A DNA stretch of 64,000 nt. Origin: Nocardia panacis (lineage in GTDB: Bacteria > Actinomycetota > Actinomycetes > Mycobacteriales > Mycobacteriaceae). The first letter of the stretch is position 1. The number at the start of each line of letters is the position of its first letter. Positions 24,739 to 33,306 of this stretch are shown here, piece after piece. The position numbers were made by a program, and so were the translations under genes. The notes below the pieces were generated by a model that was given only the letters and a program-made list of their open reading frames with translations, was not told the DNA's origin and did not search any database. The stretch covers positions 434,001 through 498,000 of the forward strand of contig NZ_QZFU01000023.1 in the NCBI RefSeq assembly GCF_003598715.1, read 5' to 3'.

Positions 24739-25185
24739 TCACTCTCCCCAGGTCGGGGAGACGTCCACGCGAAACGCCAGGTCCGCGTCGAGCGGATACG
24801 AACGCTCGGGCGGCAGTAGCGGTTTGGCGCGATCGACGTTCCCCGCGCGCAGATGCTGCGCCATCCGGTGCGCCACCGGGGTCATATCCCTTATCTCAAC
24901 CGTCCAGTCCGCCACATACCGCTCGATAATGTGACGGGAAAGCCCCACCTGGATGCTGCGATGGGCCAACTTGCCGCCGCGCAGCGCGTATTCGGGATCC
25001 CACTGGACATGCACCGGCGCCCGCTTGAACCGCGCCCGCCACTCGTTCGCGTCCTTGTATATCCGTCGCACCGGACTTGTCAGCACCGCCTCCCCCAACG
25101 CCGCCGCCGCGATCTCCGGCCCGAACGCCTGATAAACCACGATCGTCTCCCGATCGAAGTCGGCCCGAATCTCCCGCTGTTCCAT
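24739..25185 (-). CDS. DUF4291 protein with an internal deletion
   Basis: This 148-residue protein begins like DUF4291 (MEQREIRADFDRETIVVYQA) and ends like it (VHVQWDPEYALR, RSIQVGLSRHIIERYVADW, IRDMTP). Family members have about 40 further residues in between, including a KPSFLWMMYR-type segment and the following strand. Here the N-terminal strand runs straight into a basic stretch (SPVRRIYKDANEWRARFKRA). The frame is intact, so this is either a reduced lineage or an in-frame deletion product that may not be functional. The ATG at 25185 matches the family start. Function unknown. Confidence 0.65.
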   Translation of the reverse strand: MEQREIRADFDRETIVVYQAFGPEIAAAALGEAVLTSPVRRIYKDANEWRARFKRAPVHVQWDPEYALRGGKLAHRSIQVGLSRHIIERYVADWTVEIRDMTPVAHRMAQHLRAGNVDRAKPLLPPERSYPLDADLAFRVDVSPTWGE

Positions 25186-25315
25186 GCACCGAAACGCTAG
25201 ATCTCCCCCGCCGGGTCCGCCACCAAATTTCTTGCACACAAACCCATTTGACAATTCCGCGATGGGTGATCGATGTTCTTCCGACCGGAAAGGTCAGGTG
25301 AATAATTCCTACGCT

Positions 25316-26164
25316 TCAAAGCTTTTGAGCGAAAGCGCAGTGTTCCAGTTCGAGAATGGGGCCGGGGCGATTCGATTCGGTGAGGTATTTGATTCGAAAA
25401 TCGGCGGCGGACTGCTGTTCCAGCAGGTTCCAGCCGTATTCGGCCAGGAGGGGGGCGACAGCTTCCGGGGCTATCCCATACAGCCAGATGCCCTTGTCGA
25501 CCATGCTGTGGCGCAGGATTGGGGTGCCGTAGTCGGCGGTGCCGTCTATGAAGTCGGCGCTGACGAAGGTGAAGCCGAGGCGGCTGCCGGGGGCGGCGTG
25601 CGAGAGGGAGGACAGGGTGGTGCGGACGGCGGATTCGGTGAGGTACTGGGTGACGCCCTCCCACACGAAGACGGTCGGGAATTCGGCGCGATAGCCGTGG
25701 GCGTCGAGAACGGTTGCCAGGTCATCCTTTTCGAAGTCGATGGGGACCAGGGTGACATTCGCCGGGATGGTGGCGCGGGCGCGCTTGGCAGCGATATTGC
25801 GCGCCTGATCCACTTCGAAGACCGGAGTGTCGCACGCCAGGCGGCGACCGCGGGTATCGAAGCCTGCCCCGAGGATCACCACCGACCGACAGCCCGCGGC
25901 AAGGGATTCGACCAGGGCGTCGTCGAAATACCGTTTGCGGCACAGCATCCAGAGCCACAACCCTGATGCCTGCCGCTCGACCGCGGACACCAGCGCCCGC
26001 CGCAGTGGCGGCCACTTGGCGGCCGCCACCAACCACCGCGCGGCCAGGGGCAGCATGCCGAGGGCCAAGTCATCGGTGATCAAGCGCCGTTCGGGTGGTT
26101 CGTACTGTTCGATCGCGGTGACCAGCATCGGACCGACCGCGGTCTTGGCCGCTTTCTCCGCCAT
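25316..26164 (-). CDS. SAM-dependent methyltransferase, LCM type
   Basis: This 282-residue class I methyltransferase belongs to the leucine carboxymethyltransferase-like group that is strongly expanded in mycobacteria and nocardiae. The SAM motif I is VVILGAGFDTRGRRL. The acidic residue binding the ribose is in PVFEVDQ, and a conserved VFVWEGVTQYL follows in motif IV. Methyl acceptor unknown. GGGAGG precedes the ATG at 26164. A 130-bp gap separates it from the downstream DUF4291 gene. Confidence 0.85.
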   Translation of the reverse strand: MAEKAAKTAVGPMLVTAIEQYEPPERRLITDDLALGMLPLAARWLVAAAKWPPLRRALVSAVERQASGLWLWMLCRKRYFDDALVESLAAGCRSVVILGAGFDTRGRRLACDTPVFEVDQARNIAAKRARATIPANVTLVPIDFEKDDLATVLDAHGYRAEFPTVFVWEGVTQYLTESAVRTTLSSLSHAAPGSRLGFTFVSADFIDGTADYGTPILRHSMVDKGIWLYGIAPEAVAPLLAEYGWNLLEQQSAADFRIKYLTESNRPGPILELEHCAFAQKL

Positions 26165-26571
26165 CTGCGCCTCCCTGGGTGCCGTTATTCGCCAGGGTAG
26201 GTCGGCGTCGGGGCCGAACGAGGCAGGATACGCCGACCGCGTGTCGCCCCCTCTCGAAGGCAACCCCTGCGCTCACAACGAATTCACCAGTGCCGCATAC
26301 TCTTACGCATGTATGGCCATTGTTCGGCCGATTCGGGGCCGGGGCGGGGTGGATTCTCGGAGCCGAGAGCCAATAGTTTCAGCAGCGTAACCGAGGTCAT
26401 CGGGCAGGTGGGGTGCGTCCGAAAAGGTCTATCGGGTATTCCGCTGGGCCGCACCCGAACCGAACCGCCGGTGGCAACACCCCATAATGGGGTCCTTGCC
26501 GGGCTCGAGTCGCGGGTCCTGGCGTCGGGGAGCGTTCGAGTCGACCCGACGGGACGCGAAAGAGGGAATGG
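26165..26571. other. Divergent promoter region, no gene seen
   Basis: These 407 bp lie between the methyltransferase (minus) and a TetR gene (plus). Frames open here on the minus strand overlap the TetR gene and look like shadows. The region should carry promoters for both neighbours. I did not find a repeat as clear as those near the other TetR genes. Confidence 0.45.
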
Positions 26572-27240
26572 ATGCCCGAAGAGCAGTTGCGCGCGAACCC
26601 ACCGGAGCACACCGGTTTCGCCGAACGGCACCGGATCACCAGGGCGGCCGTCATGACCTCGCAGCGCGGCAGGCTCATCGGAGCGATGGTGGAATGTGTT
26701 GACCGCAAAGGGTATTCGGCGACGACGCTCAGCGATATCGTCGGCAGCGCCCGCGTCTCGCGCAGCACCTTCTACGAGCATTTCACCAATAAGGAGCAGT
26801 GTTTCGTCGAGGCGGTGCACACCGGGATCGAGATCGTGGCCTCGCGCATCGCCGACGAACTGGTGCGTTTACCGGCCGATGCCACCGCCTCGTCCAAGAT
26901 CTCCTGCATGATCACCACCTACTGTCACACGGTGGCCAGCGAATCCGATTTCGCGCGGGTGGTCTTGGTCGAATCGTTCAAGGTCGATCAGGCCGCGGTG
27001 GCCTATCGCGATCTGGCGGCGGACCGCTTCACTCAGCTCTATCGCGCCTTCTACGCGCAGGCCCGCACGGCCGATCCGACGCTGCCGGAACTCGCGGAGA
27101 CGCATATCGCCCTCATTCCCGACGCGATCGGGGAACGCAGCCGCCGCATTGTCGTCTCGGAGGGTCCGGATCGGGTTCCGGAGCAGTCGGGCACCTTCAT
27201 AGATTTCGCGCACACGGTCCTCGGTCTGGTGCGTACGTAG
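26572..27240 (+). CDS. TetR-family regulator
   Basis: This 222-residue TetR protein has an extended N-terminus (MPEEQLRANPPEHTGFAERH) before the helix-turn-helix (MVECVDRKGYSATTLSDIVG, then VSRSTFYEHFTNKEQCF). The ligand domain contains a conserved ESDFARVVLVESF segment. It is divergent from the methyltransferase across 407 bp. The target is uncertain because no operator dyad was seen. The alternative start MTSQRGRL, 25 codons later, would leave the DNA-binding domain intact. Confidence 0.85.
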   Translation: MPEEQLRANPPEHTGFAERHRITRAAVMTSQRGRLIGAMVECVDRKGYSATTLSDIVGSARVSRSTFYEHFTNKEQCFVEAVHTGIEIVASRIADELVRLPADATASSKISCMITTYCHTVASESDFARVVLVESFKVDQAAVAYRDLAADRFTQLYRAFYAQARTADPTLPELAETHIALIPDAIGERSRRIVVSEGPDRVPEQSGTFIDFAHTVLGLVRT

Positions 27241-27244
27241 TGGT

Positions 27245-27270
27245 CGTCCCGGACCATCGAGTCCGGGACG
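27245..27270. terminator. Bidirectional terminator
   Basis: CGTCCCGGAC and GTCCGGGACG form a perfect 10-bp stem with a CATCGA loop. It fills the 35-bp gap between the converging TetR gene (ends 27240) and membrane-protein gene (ends 27276). Confidence 0.8.
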
Positions 27271-27275
27271 CCGAC

Positions 27276-28358
27276 TTACTCTCCGACCGCGGCGTAGTAG
27301 CGCGTCCGGAAGCGAATCAGCATCCACAGCAGCAGTGCCTCGGCGATCGCCGTGAAAACGGTGAGGAACTGGCTGAAGTAGCTCGCCAGCACATTCACCA
27401 CGGTGAGCGAGACGAGACTGGACCAGATACCCAGGCGTACACCGAGTTCCGTGCGACCTCGGGTCCAGAGCACCGCGGCCGCACCGTATCCCAGCGCCAC
27501 GACCACCTGCGCCACGGCCGCGATACCAAGGCCGACAAGGGATTTCCAGCCGTGATTCTGGCTCGGATCGAGCAGGTGATCGAGTTCCCGCCATGGTGTG
27601 TGCCAACCCGCCATCACCACCACCGCGAGCACCAACCGCAGCAGTGTCCAGATCGCGTGCGCGAACATGACGGCGATGAGCAGCGCGCGCAGCAGCGGCA
27701 GCGGTAGCAGCGCCGCCTCGACACGGGTCGCGGCGCGCACCACGCGGGTCATCAGCGCGGGACGGGTGTCCTCGTGGGCGGCCTTCAGATAGTCGGTGAG
27801 CGCGGTGCACAATTCCACCATCTCGGGTCCGAATGTCCTGCGGTCCAACCGATTCAGTTGGTCGAGTAGTTGATCGCGGCGTTGCGGGCCGATGCGCGCG
27901 CCGACCTGATCGCCGACCTGTTCGGTGATCTCGGCCAAAACCAGTGCGGGCGGCCGTTTCCTGGTGCGCGCGGCATAGCGTGCCACCAGCACGATCAGCA
28001 GGAAGGCCAGGTAGATGATCGGCGCGGCGAGCGGGAAGAAGTAGTTGTTGTCGGCGGTGATGAATTTGCCCACCTCGTCGATGAACAGCCCGAGCCCGAC
28101 TCCGGACAGCACCGCCGCGGTGGTGAGCGCCGTGCGCCCGATGAGCAGCAGCATCATCAGGCAGGCGATGACCAGCAGCAGTCCACCGAACAGCGCGTGC
28201 GCGATGTGGTAGGTGTTGCCACCGATCTTCGGATAGCCGGAGGCCATCAGGTACAGCCGGGTGATCACCACGGTGAGCCCGAATCCGACGGCCATCACCG
28301 TCACCAGCCGGCCGGCTTCGGACCGCCACCGCATTCTGCTCACCCGCGTGCCGAACAT
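27276..28358 (-). CDS. Multi-spanning membrane protein, end of the exported-protein operon
   Basis: This protein of about 360 residues has roughly eight hydrophobic segments. Notable are LVTVMAVGFGLTVVITRLYL, IAHALFGGLLLVIACLMMLL and VGLGLFIDEVGKFITADNNY (an Asp/Glu-Lys helix edge), then a soluble central domain (residues about 130-200), then LLIAVMFAHAIWTLLRLVLA and later helices. The family is not one I can name. It is the last gene of the operon that starts at 32017. The start is uncertain: ATG 28358 is used, while GTG 28376 and ATG 28334 are also in frame. Confidence 0.7.
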   Translation of the reverse strand: MFGTRVSRMRWRSEAGRLVTVMAVGFGLTVVITRLYLMASGYPKIGGNTYHIAHALFGGLLLVIACLMMLLLIGRTALTTAAVLSGVGLGLFIDEVGKFITADNNYFFPLAAPIIYLAFLLIVLVARYAARTRKRPPALVLAEITEQVGDQVGARIGPQRRDQLLDQLNRLDRRTFGPEMVELCTALTDYLKAAHEDTRPALMTRVVRAATRVEAALLPLPLLRALLIAVMFAHAIWTLLRLVLAVVVMAGWHTPWRELDHLLDPSQNHGWKSLVGLGIAAVAQVVVALGYGAAAVLWTRGRTELGVRLGIWSSLVSLTVVNVLASYFSQFLTVFTAIAEALLLWMLIRFRTRYYAAVGE

Positions 28359-28404
28359 CAGGACACCATGGCACACGGGGTGGTTCGTCGACCAGCGAAC
28401 CGCG

Positions 28405-28956
28405 CTACAGCGGTGTCTTCGCCGCCATCCGTCCCGGCCGCACCCGCCGCCAGCACACCGCGAGCAGGCCGATCAGAGCCAAGAGCGGCAGTGAGCACAC
28501 CGCCCAACTGAGCGCTATCGGCGGACCGGGCTGATCCAGCACGGTCAGGTTCTCCAACCTGCCCTCGCCGTGACCGGCCGGACCATCGATCTTGAAACCA
28601 ATGGTGTAGGTGCCGGGGGCGTCGAGTGAGCGCACATCCAGACCCCAGTCATCGCGCTGGCGGGGATGGCGGACCAGTGGCTCATTGCGATCCTTGCGTT
28701 TGATACCAGGTCCGGTCATCATCAACGCGCCCGATTTCCCGGCGATCCCACCGTCAGGACTGAAGGTGAAGTCCAATGACTGCATGGCGCGCAGCGGCCA
28801 GACCGAGAAACCGAGGGTCACGTCGTAGGGTCCGGCTTTGATGTGTTCGGTGTGCACGATGGTCACCGGGGTGACCGCCGAGGCGGTAGTGCCCGGCAGC
28901 AGCAGCATCAGCAGTGTGATGCCCAAACAGGCTGCGAGGGAACGGACTACCCGCAT
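28405..28956 (-). CDS. Exported protein anchored by a C-terminal helix
   Basis: This is a 183-residue protein. A signal peptide (MRVVRSLAACLGITLLMLLL, cleavage near TASA) is followed by a beta-rich extracytoplasmic domain (VTIVHTEHIKAGPYDVTLGF, then SVWPLR; later LDAPGTYTIGFKIDGPAGHG). A membrane helix (LPLLALIGLLAVCWRR) with basic tail closes it. The domain has the layout of small YtkA/CopC-like metal-binding folds, with several His near its N-terminus, but that is weak evidence. The gene starts 1 base after the stop of the upstream membrane protein. Confidence 0.7.
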   Translation of the reverse strand: MRVVRSLAACLGITLLMLLLPGTTASAVTPVTIVHTEHIKAGPYDVTLGFSVWPLRAMQSLDFTFSPDGGIAGKSGALMMTGPGIKRKDRNEPLVRHPRQRDDWGLDVRSLDAPGTYTIGFKIDGPAGHGEGRLENLTVLDQPGPPIALSWAVCSLPLLALIGLLAVCWRRVRPGRMAAKTPL

Positions 28957-28957
28957 C

Positions 28958-30088
28958 TCATGCCTCCGTTCGTTCGCGGTAGCGCAGCATCAGCGCCAGT
29001 CGGTGACCGAGGAATCCGGCGAGCGCGCCGATCGGGATCCCCCAGAGCGCGGCCATGATCACAAAATTCACCGGCGGCAGCGGATAATTCGCGAACATCG
29101 ATCGTTGCGCGGCCATGGTGGATCCGATGATCACACCGCCGAGCGCGCCCAGCGCCACAGGCACCAGCCTGCCGGACCAGCCGCGGCGCCCGGCCAGTAG
29201 GCGAATCGCGTCGACAGCCAGCGCGAAGACGATCAGAAACATCGGCAGTGCGGCGGGAATGGGTGGCAGTCGCCCCTCGATCCCGTCGCGCAGCGGCAAT
29301 CCGACCCAATCCGCGTAAACCCTTGCCGCCCAGGGTGAGAAGAACCACAGGACGACCTGCATGACACCGGCCGACATCGCGACCGCGGTGGCGCCGAACG
29401 GTCGGCGCAGCACCCCCGCCGCCAGCACCACCAGCAGCACCACGAAGAAGATGGTGCCGAGCAGGTGCGGGTCGATCGGCAGATGGAGCACCTGAAATGC
29501 CAACGCCGTGATCGGAGTGAAGGTCATGAGAATCGGCACCGCGACCGCGATCCCCGCACGGCCCCACCGTTCCTCGCGCGCGGCGGCGAAAACAATGACA
29601 CTTCCCGCCATGGTGATGGACATGGACAGAAACAGCGCGATATGCGGCGGTGAGTTCAGCACCGCGTCGAATCCGTAGATGGAATGCCACATCAGATCGA
29701 GCAACCCGTACAGCAGGAACGAGGCGGCGCCGGTGCCGGCGACCAGATAGCCCAGTGGCGCGGTGAAGTATCCGCCGAATACCCTTACGGGCGCGCCGCC
29801 CCCCAGTTGGCCCGCAGAACGCCCGGCGCGCTGGGCAGCAGTGGCCCGCAGCACCATCGCCAAGCCGGCGAATCCGGCGATGGCACTGCCGGAGTAGAGG
29901 AATAGGTGCGGCAGAGTGAAGAAGGTGTCGGGGCCGACATCGTCGTGCCACTGCACATCCCAGCTCAACCCGATCAGGGTCACCAGGGTGCCCAGCAGCA
30001 CCGCCACCGCACCCGCTTGTTCGGCGTCAAGACGCACCGCCGATCGGGATCGGCTCAGCTCACCCGCGTGGGTCGCCGAGATATCCAT
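28958..30088 (-). CDS. His-containing multi-spanning membrane protein
   Basis: This 376-residue protein has about nine membrane segments. Several histidines and aromatic residues fall at helix ends: SWDVQWHDD, FTLPHLFLYSG, LLDLMWHSIYGFD, LNSPPHIALF, QVLHLPIDPHLL. That pattern suits haem or metal ligation inside the membrane, as in CtaG/CopD-like proteins, though I cannot assign a family. It lies 25 bp after the FixH/YtkA-like gene, in the middle of the five-gene operon. GAAAGG precedes the ATG. Confidence 0.72.
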   Translation of the reverse strand: MDISATHAGELSRSRSAVRLDAEQAGAVAVLLGTLVTLIGLSWDVQWHDDVGPDTFFTLPHLFLYSGSAIAGFAGLAMVLRATAAQRAGRSAGQLGGGAPVRVFGGYFTAPLGYLVAGTGAASFLLYGLLDLMWHSIYGFDAVLNSPPHIALFLSMSITMAGSVIVFAAAREERWGRAGIAVAVPILMTFTPITALAFQVLHLPIDPHLLGTIFFVVLLVVLAAGVLRRPFGATAVAMSAGVMQVVLWFFSPWAARVYADWVGLPLRDGIEGRLPPIPAALPMFLIVFALAVDAIRLLAGRRGWSGRLVPVALGALGGVIIGSTMAAQRSMFANYPLPPVNFVIMAALWGIPIGALAGFLGHRLALMLRYRERTEA

Positions 30089-30113
30089 GAAAGATCCTTT
30101 CTCACTTGATTTT

Positions 30114-30542
30114 TCAGGTACCGACCTGGACGGGGACGGACAGCCGGTCGGTGCCGCCCCGGTCGACCAGGGTGACGGTGATCTGCCACTGACCCGTCAT
30201 GGTCAGCGCAACACCTTCGGCCCGAAAGTGACCCGCCTCGGTGGGCGTGGCGACCACCGCGCCGATCGCATGGCCCATCATGGCCATGACAGGTTCCACC
30301 CGCACCTGATCGGGCGCGGCGGGCTGCCCTTGCGCATCCTTGACGTCGAGCTCCACCGTGGTGGTGCCGACGCGCAGATTCGAGGCGGTGAGCACCACCG
30401 AATGCCGCGCGCTGGTGGCGGACACCACCATTGGCCCCTCGGGCGCGGGCCACAGCGACCACACCAGAACCACTGCCGCGGCGAGCACAGCCAGTCCGAC
30501 CACCAAGCCGACCCCGCGCCTGCGCGGATGTTCGATGGTCAC
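30114..30542 (-). CDS. FixH/YtkA-like anchored protein
   Basis: This is a 142-residue protein with an N-terminal anchor (GVGLVVGLAVLAAAVVLVWS) and one extracytoplasmic beta-sandwich domain: VVLTASNLRVGTTTVELDVK, PVMAMMGHAIGAVVATPTE, then TGQWQITVTLVDRGG. The Met/His cluster MAMMGH sits where YtkA and FixH proteins carry copper-type ligands (MxxMGH). It overlaps the upstream 492-residue gene by 4 bp (ATGA), so the two products are probably partners. Confidence 0.75.
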   Translation of the reverse strand: MTIEHPRRRGVGLVVGLAVLAAAVVLVWSLWPAPEGPMVVSATSARHSVVLTASNLRVGTTTVELDVKDAQGQPAAPDQVRVEPVMAMMGHAIGAVVATPTEAGHFRAEGVALTMTGQWQITVTLVDRGGTDRLSVPVQVGT

Positions 30543-32017
30543 GGCGTTACCTCGACTGTGAACGGCACGGTCAACACCTGGTAGCCGCGCTCGGCCTGAA
30601 TCCAGATCCGGTAGCGGCCCGGCATGGGGAACAGGTAGGTAAAGGGTACGGCAGGACCGAGATTCGCCACCGATTCATCGGGTGAGCTGTCGCCATTGGC
30701 GGGCGCGGTGTTGTAGAGCAGGGAGCCCGCGCGCCCGGTCATCGAGTGGACGTGGGCCAGCAGCGGGGCGCGCTGGGTGGCACTGCCCGCGGGTTCGGCC
30801 GGATTCAGCGGACCGGCGACGATCATGTGCCCGGTCATCCCCAGCCAAGGTTGCAGATCGGCCGCAGTGCCGAAAGTCGCGGTCAGCGAGGTGGGCGCCC
30901 CCAATGACGCTGCTGCCACGGTGGAGACCGTGACGTCTACCGGGTTGCCGTTGATCAGGTGCGTACCCGGTCCGGCAGGAACGGTGACGGGAACCGGTGT
31001 GCCCTCGCCGATATCGAATCCATCGGCGACCCGGACCTGCTGCACGCCGCCGCCGCGCCGGGAGAATTCGGCGGCCACCGCGTAGTGTCCCGGCTCCGGC
31101 GCGGGCAGGCCGACCTCGTAGCTACCGGGAGCGGTGCGGATCGGATGCAGGTGCCACAGTGTGCCGGAGGGGGCGATCAGCAGCAGATGCACCAGTGCGC
31201 TGTCGTGCACGACCAGGTCGTCCACCGGATAACCCGTTGCGGCGTCGGTGAGTTCGAAGGTCAATCGGGGTCCGTCGGGCGAAGACTGCGCCGCCGCCGT
31301 CAGATTCGCGGGCGGCCGGGAGAAATTCGTGATGGGTGGCTGGATTCGAGTGTAGGGATCGGTCACATTGCCGACCGTCGGATCCAACTGCGCGCCCGGT
31401 TGCGGCGGCAGCGGGAACAGCACCGAGAGGATCGCGGCGGTGACGGCGACCGAGATTCCGGCGACCAGTCCCCCGGCCGGAATCAATGCCCAACCGCCGC
31501 GCCGAGTCCGGGTCGCGACGATCACCGTGAGCACCAGACAGATTCCGGCCGCGGCGAATCCGCCGTAGACGACGCGTTCCGGCGGCGAGGTCACCTGGGG
31601 ACTCGCCAGGAAGGGGATGCGCGCGACATGCTGTCCATCGTCGATGGCCAGTTCCCACGGACCCGCTCGATCGATCTCGAGCGTGGTGCTGTACATCCCT
31701 GGCGTGCCGGGCAATTCGACGCTCGCGCGCGGCACATCGCCCGGTGTGCCGCCGGTGCACAGCCCGGTGAGCGCCAGCCGCCCCGGTCGGTCCCCGACGT
31801 GGCTGACCACATCGATCCGCAGCGGACCTGGCACCGAGGTCAGTCGCCGCAGGATCACCGTCAACTCCCGCCCGCCGAGGCTCTGGGCGACCTGAACATC
31901 ACCGCCCGAGGACGGACTATCCGCCCGCGCAGGCACTCCCGGTCCGATCAAGATCAGACCGACACCACACAGGACCCCACAGAGACTCGCGATTCTTCCG
32001 CGAATGGTATGCATCAT
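30539..32017 (-). CDS. Large exported protein with HLHP metal-protein-like domain
   Basis: This is a protein of about 492 residues. It has a signal peptide (SLCGVLCGVGLILIGPGVPA, then RA), a first beta domain, a central membrane helix pair (VVYGGFAAAGICLVLTVIVA; LVAGISVAVTAAILSVLF) and a long exported C-terminal part. That part contains DLVVHDSALVHLLLIAPSGT, LWHLHPIR and GHYAVAAEF, the order seen in periplasmic proteins linked to copper or other heavy metals (HL, HLHP, GxY). A second module near the end carries HMIVAGP, HVHSMTG and a terminal beta strand. It is the first gene of the operon, divergent from a two-component system. ATG 32017 is chosen; ATG 32014 is equivalent. Confidence 0.72.
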   Translation of the reverse strand: MMHTIRGRIASLCGVLCGVGLILIGPGVPARADSPSSGGDVQVAQSLGGRELTVILRRLTSVPGPLRIDVVSHVGDRPGRLALTGLCTGGTPGDVPRASVELPGTPGMYSTTLEIDRAGPWELAIDDGQHVARIPFLASPQVTSPPERVVYGGFAAAGICLVLTVIVATRTRRGGWALIPAGGLVAGISVAVTAAILSVLFPLPPQPGAQLDPTVGNVTDPYTRIQPPITNFSRPPANLTAAAQSSPDGPRLTFELTDAATGYPVDDLVVHDSALVHLLLIAPSGTLWHLHPIRTAPGSYEVGLPAPEPGHYAVAAEFSRRGGGVQQVRVADGFDIGEGTPVPVTVPAGPGTHLINGNPVDVTVSTVAAASLGAPTSLTATFGTAADLQPWLGMTGHMIVAGPLNPAEPAGSATQRAPLLAHVHSMTGRAGSLLYNTAPANGDSSPDESVANLGPAVPFTYLFPMPGRYRIWIQAERGYQVLTVPFTVEVTP

Positions 32018-32053
32018 CGACCACCACGCTAGAGACGAAAGGCCGGTCATACA

Positions 32054-32069
32054 TCACCGCAGAAGGTGA
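32054..32069. promoter_or_regulatory. Dyad in the two-component/operon divergent promoter
   Basis: TCACC-N6-GGTGA lies in the 74-bp gap between the exported-protein operon (minus, start 32017) and the histidine kinase (plus, start 32092). It is a candidate binding site for the NarL-type response regulator, which usually binds short inverted repeats. Single copy, modest support. Confidence 0.35.
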
Positions 32070-32091
32070 GTGCCCGTCCCTCCCGAGGGTG

Positions 32092-33306
32092 ATGTTCGAA
32101 CAACACCTGTGTCAGGATTCGGCGGATATGGATACAGCGGCAGTGGGCTCGAGAAAGCCGAACAACGTGAAGAGCCTGGCCAGGCAGTCCCAATTGGTCG
32201 CGCTGGGCTGCCTGGTGGCCGATGTGGGCTGGATTCTGCGGGTCTTCGATGAGATGGCGGGCCAGTGGGTGTACTGGGTGGTGATCGGCCTGATCGTCGT
32301 CGCGGATCTCGCGCTCATCGCGCCCGCTCAATACTCGAGTCAGGTCGCAGTGCTGAACGTGGCGGTTATGCTGATCGCCGAGGTGCTGTTGGCAGGCACG
32401 ATCGCCACGCACGGGCACAACGACACCGGCACGATGATCGCAGCCTATCGGGTCGGCGCGTGGTCGCGCGGGTGGCCGGGGGCACTGGCCATTGCCACAC
32501 TTTTCGGCGGGGAGATCGCCACGCGAATGCTGGGCAGTCACTACGATCTCGCGGTGCTGCTGCTCATCGGACTGCGCGGTGCGGCGCTGCCCTGGCTGGT
32601 CGGCCGGTACACCACCGCGCGCCGCGCCCACCTCGCCGAACTCGATCGCAAGGCCGACAACGCCCGCCGCGACGCCCAAGCGGCCATCGCGCAGGCGGTG
32701 GCCGATGAGCGCCGCGCCATCGCGCTGGACCTGCACGATATGGTCTCCCACCACGTCAGCGCGATCGGCGTGCACGCGGGCGCGGCGCGGCTGGGCATGG
32801 GCACGCCGACGGGTGCGCCGATCCTGGAGCGGGCGCTGAACGAGGTGGAGGGGTCGAGCCGGGCGGCGATGGCCGATCTGCGCCGCATGCTGGATCTGCT
32901 GCACGGGACCGACGAGGACGGCGCACGGCAACCGGGTCTGGCCAATCTCGACGAATTGATCGACGGTGTGCGTGCGGCCGGACTGCAGGTGCTGGTGGAA
33001 CCGACCGGTGACGGTCCGGTTCCCGGTTCGCTCGATATCGCCCTGTACCGCATCACCCAGGAGATGCTCACCAACGCACTGCGCCACGGCGCGGGTCCGG
33101 TCCGGCTGCGCATCGATCGCGGGCACGACACCCTGACCCTGTCGAGCGAGAATCGACTGCAGACCCGGTCGGCTCCCGCCGAGTCATCGGGTCGCGGTTT
33201 GGCCGGGATACACCGTCGCGCCGTCCTTTTCGATGGAAAGGTGGACTACGGCATCGAGGACGGCGTTTGGCACACCACCGTCACCTTCCCGCTGGCGGTG
33301 TCATGA
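32092..33306 (+). CDS. Sensor histidine kinase, NarL/DesK class (HisKA_3)
   Basis: This is a 404-residue kinase. Five or so membrane segments fall between residues 35 and 170 with very short outer loops, so it probably senses within the membrane. The dimerisation helix DERRAIALDLHDMVSHHVSA carries phospho-His215. The HATPase domain has the N-box MLTNALRHGAG and G-box SGRGLAGIHRRA. Start is uncertain (GTG 32089, ATG 32092 or ATG 32128). It overlaps its response regulator by 4 bp and is divergent from the exported-protein operon, which is its likely target. Confidence 0.88.
   Translation: MFEQHLCQDSADMDTAAVGSRKPNNVKSLARQSQLVALGCLVADVGWILRVFDEMAGQWVYWVVIGLIVVADLALIAPAQYSSQVAVLNVAVMLIAEVLLAGTIATHGHNDTGTMIAAYRVGAWSRGWPGALAIATLFGGEIATRMLGSHYDLAVLLLIGLRGAALPWLVGRYTTARRAHLAELDRKADNARRDAQAAIAQAVADERRAIALDLHDMVSHHVSAIGVHAGAARLGMGTPTGAPILERALNEVEGSSRAAMADLRRMLDLLHGTDEDGARQPGLANLDELIDGVRAAGLQVLVEPTGDGPVPGSLDIALYRITQEMLTNALRHGAGPVRLRIDRGHDTLTLSSENRLQTRSAPAESSGRGLAGIHRRAVLFDGKVDYGIEDGVWHTTVTFPLAVS

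Noticed and set aside
26284..26820. 178-codon minus-strand frame upstream of the TetR gene
   Set aside because: It overlaps the TetR helix-turn-helix coding region antisense and shows no domain.
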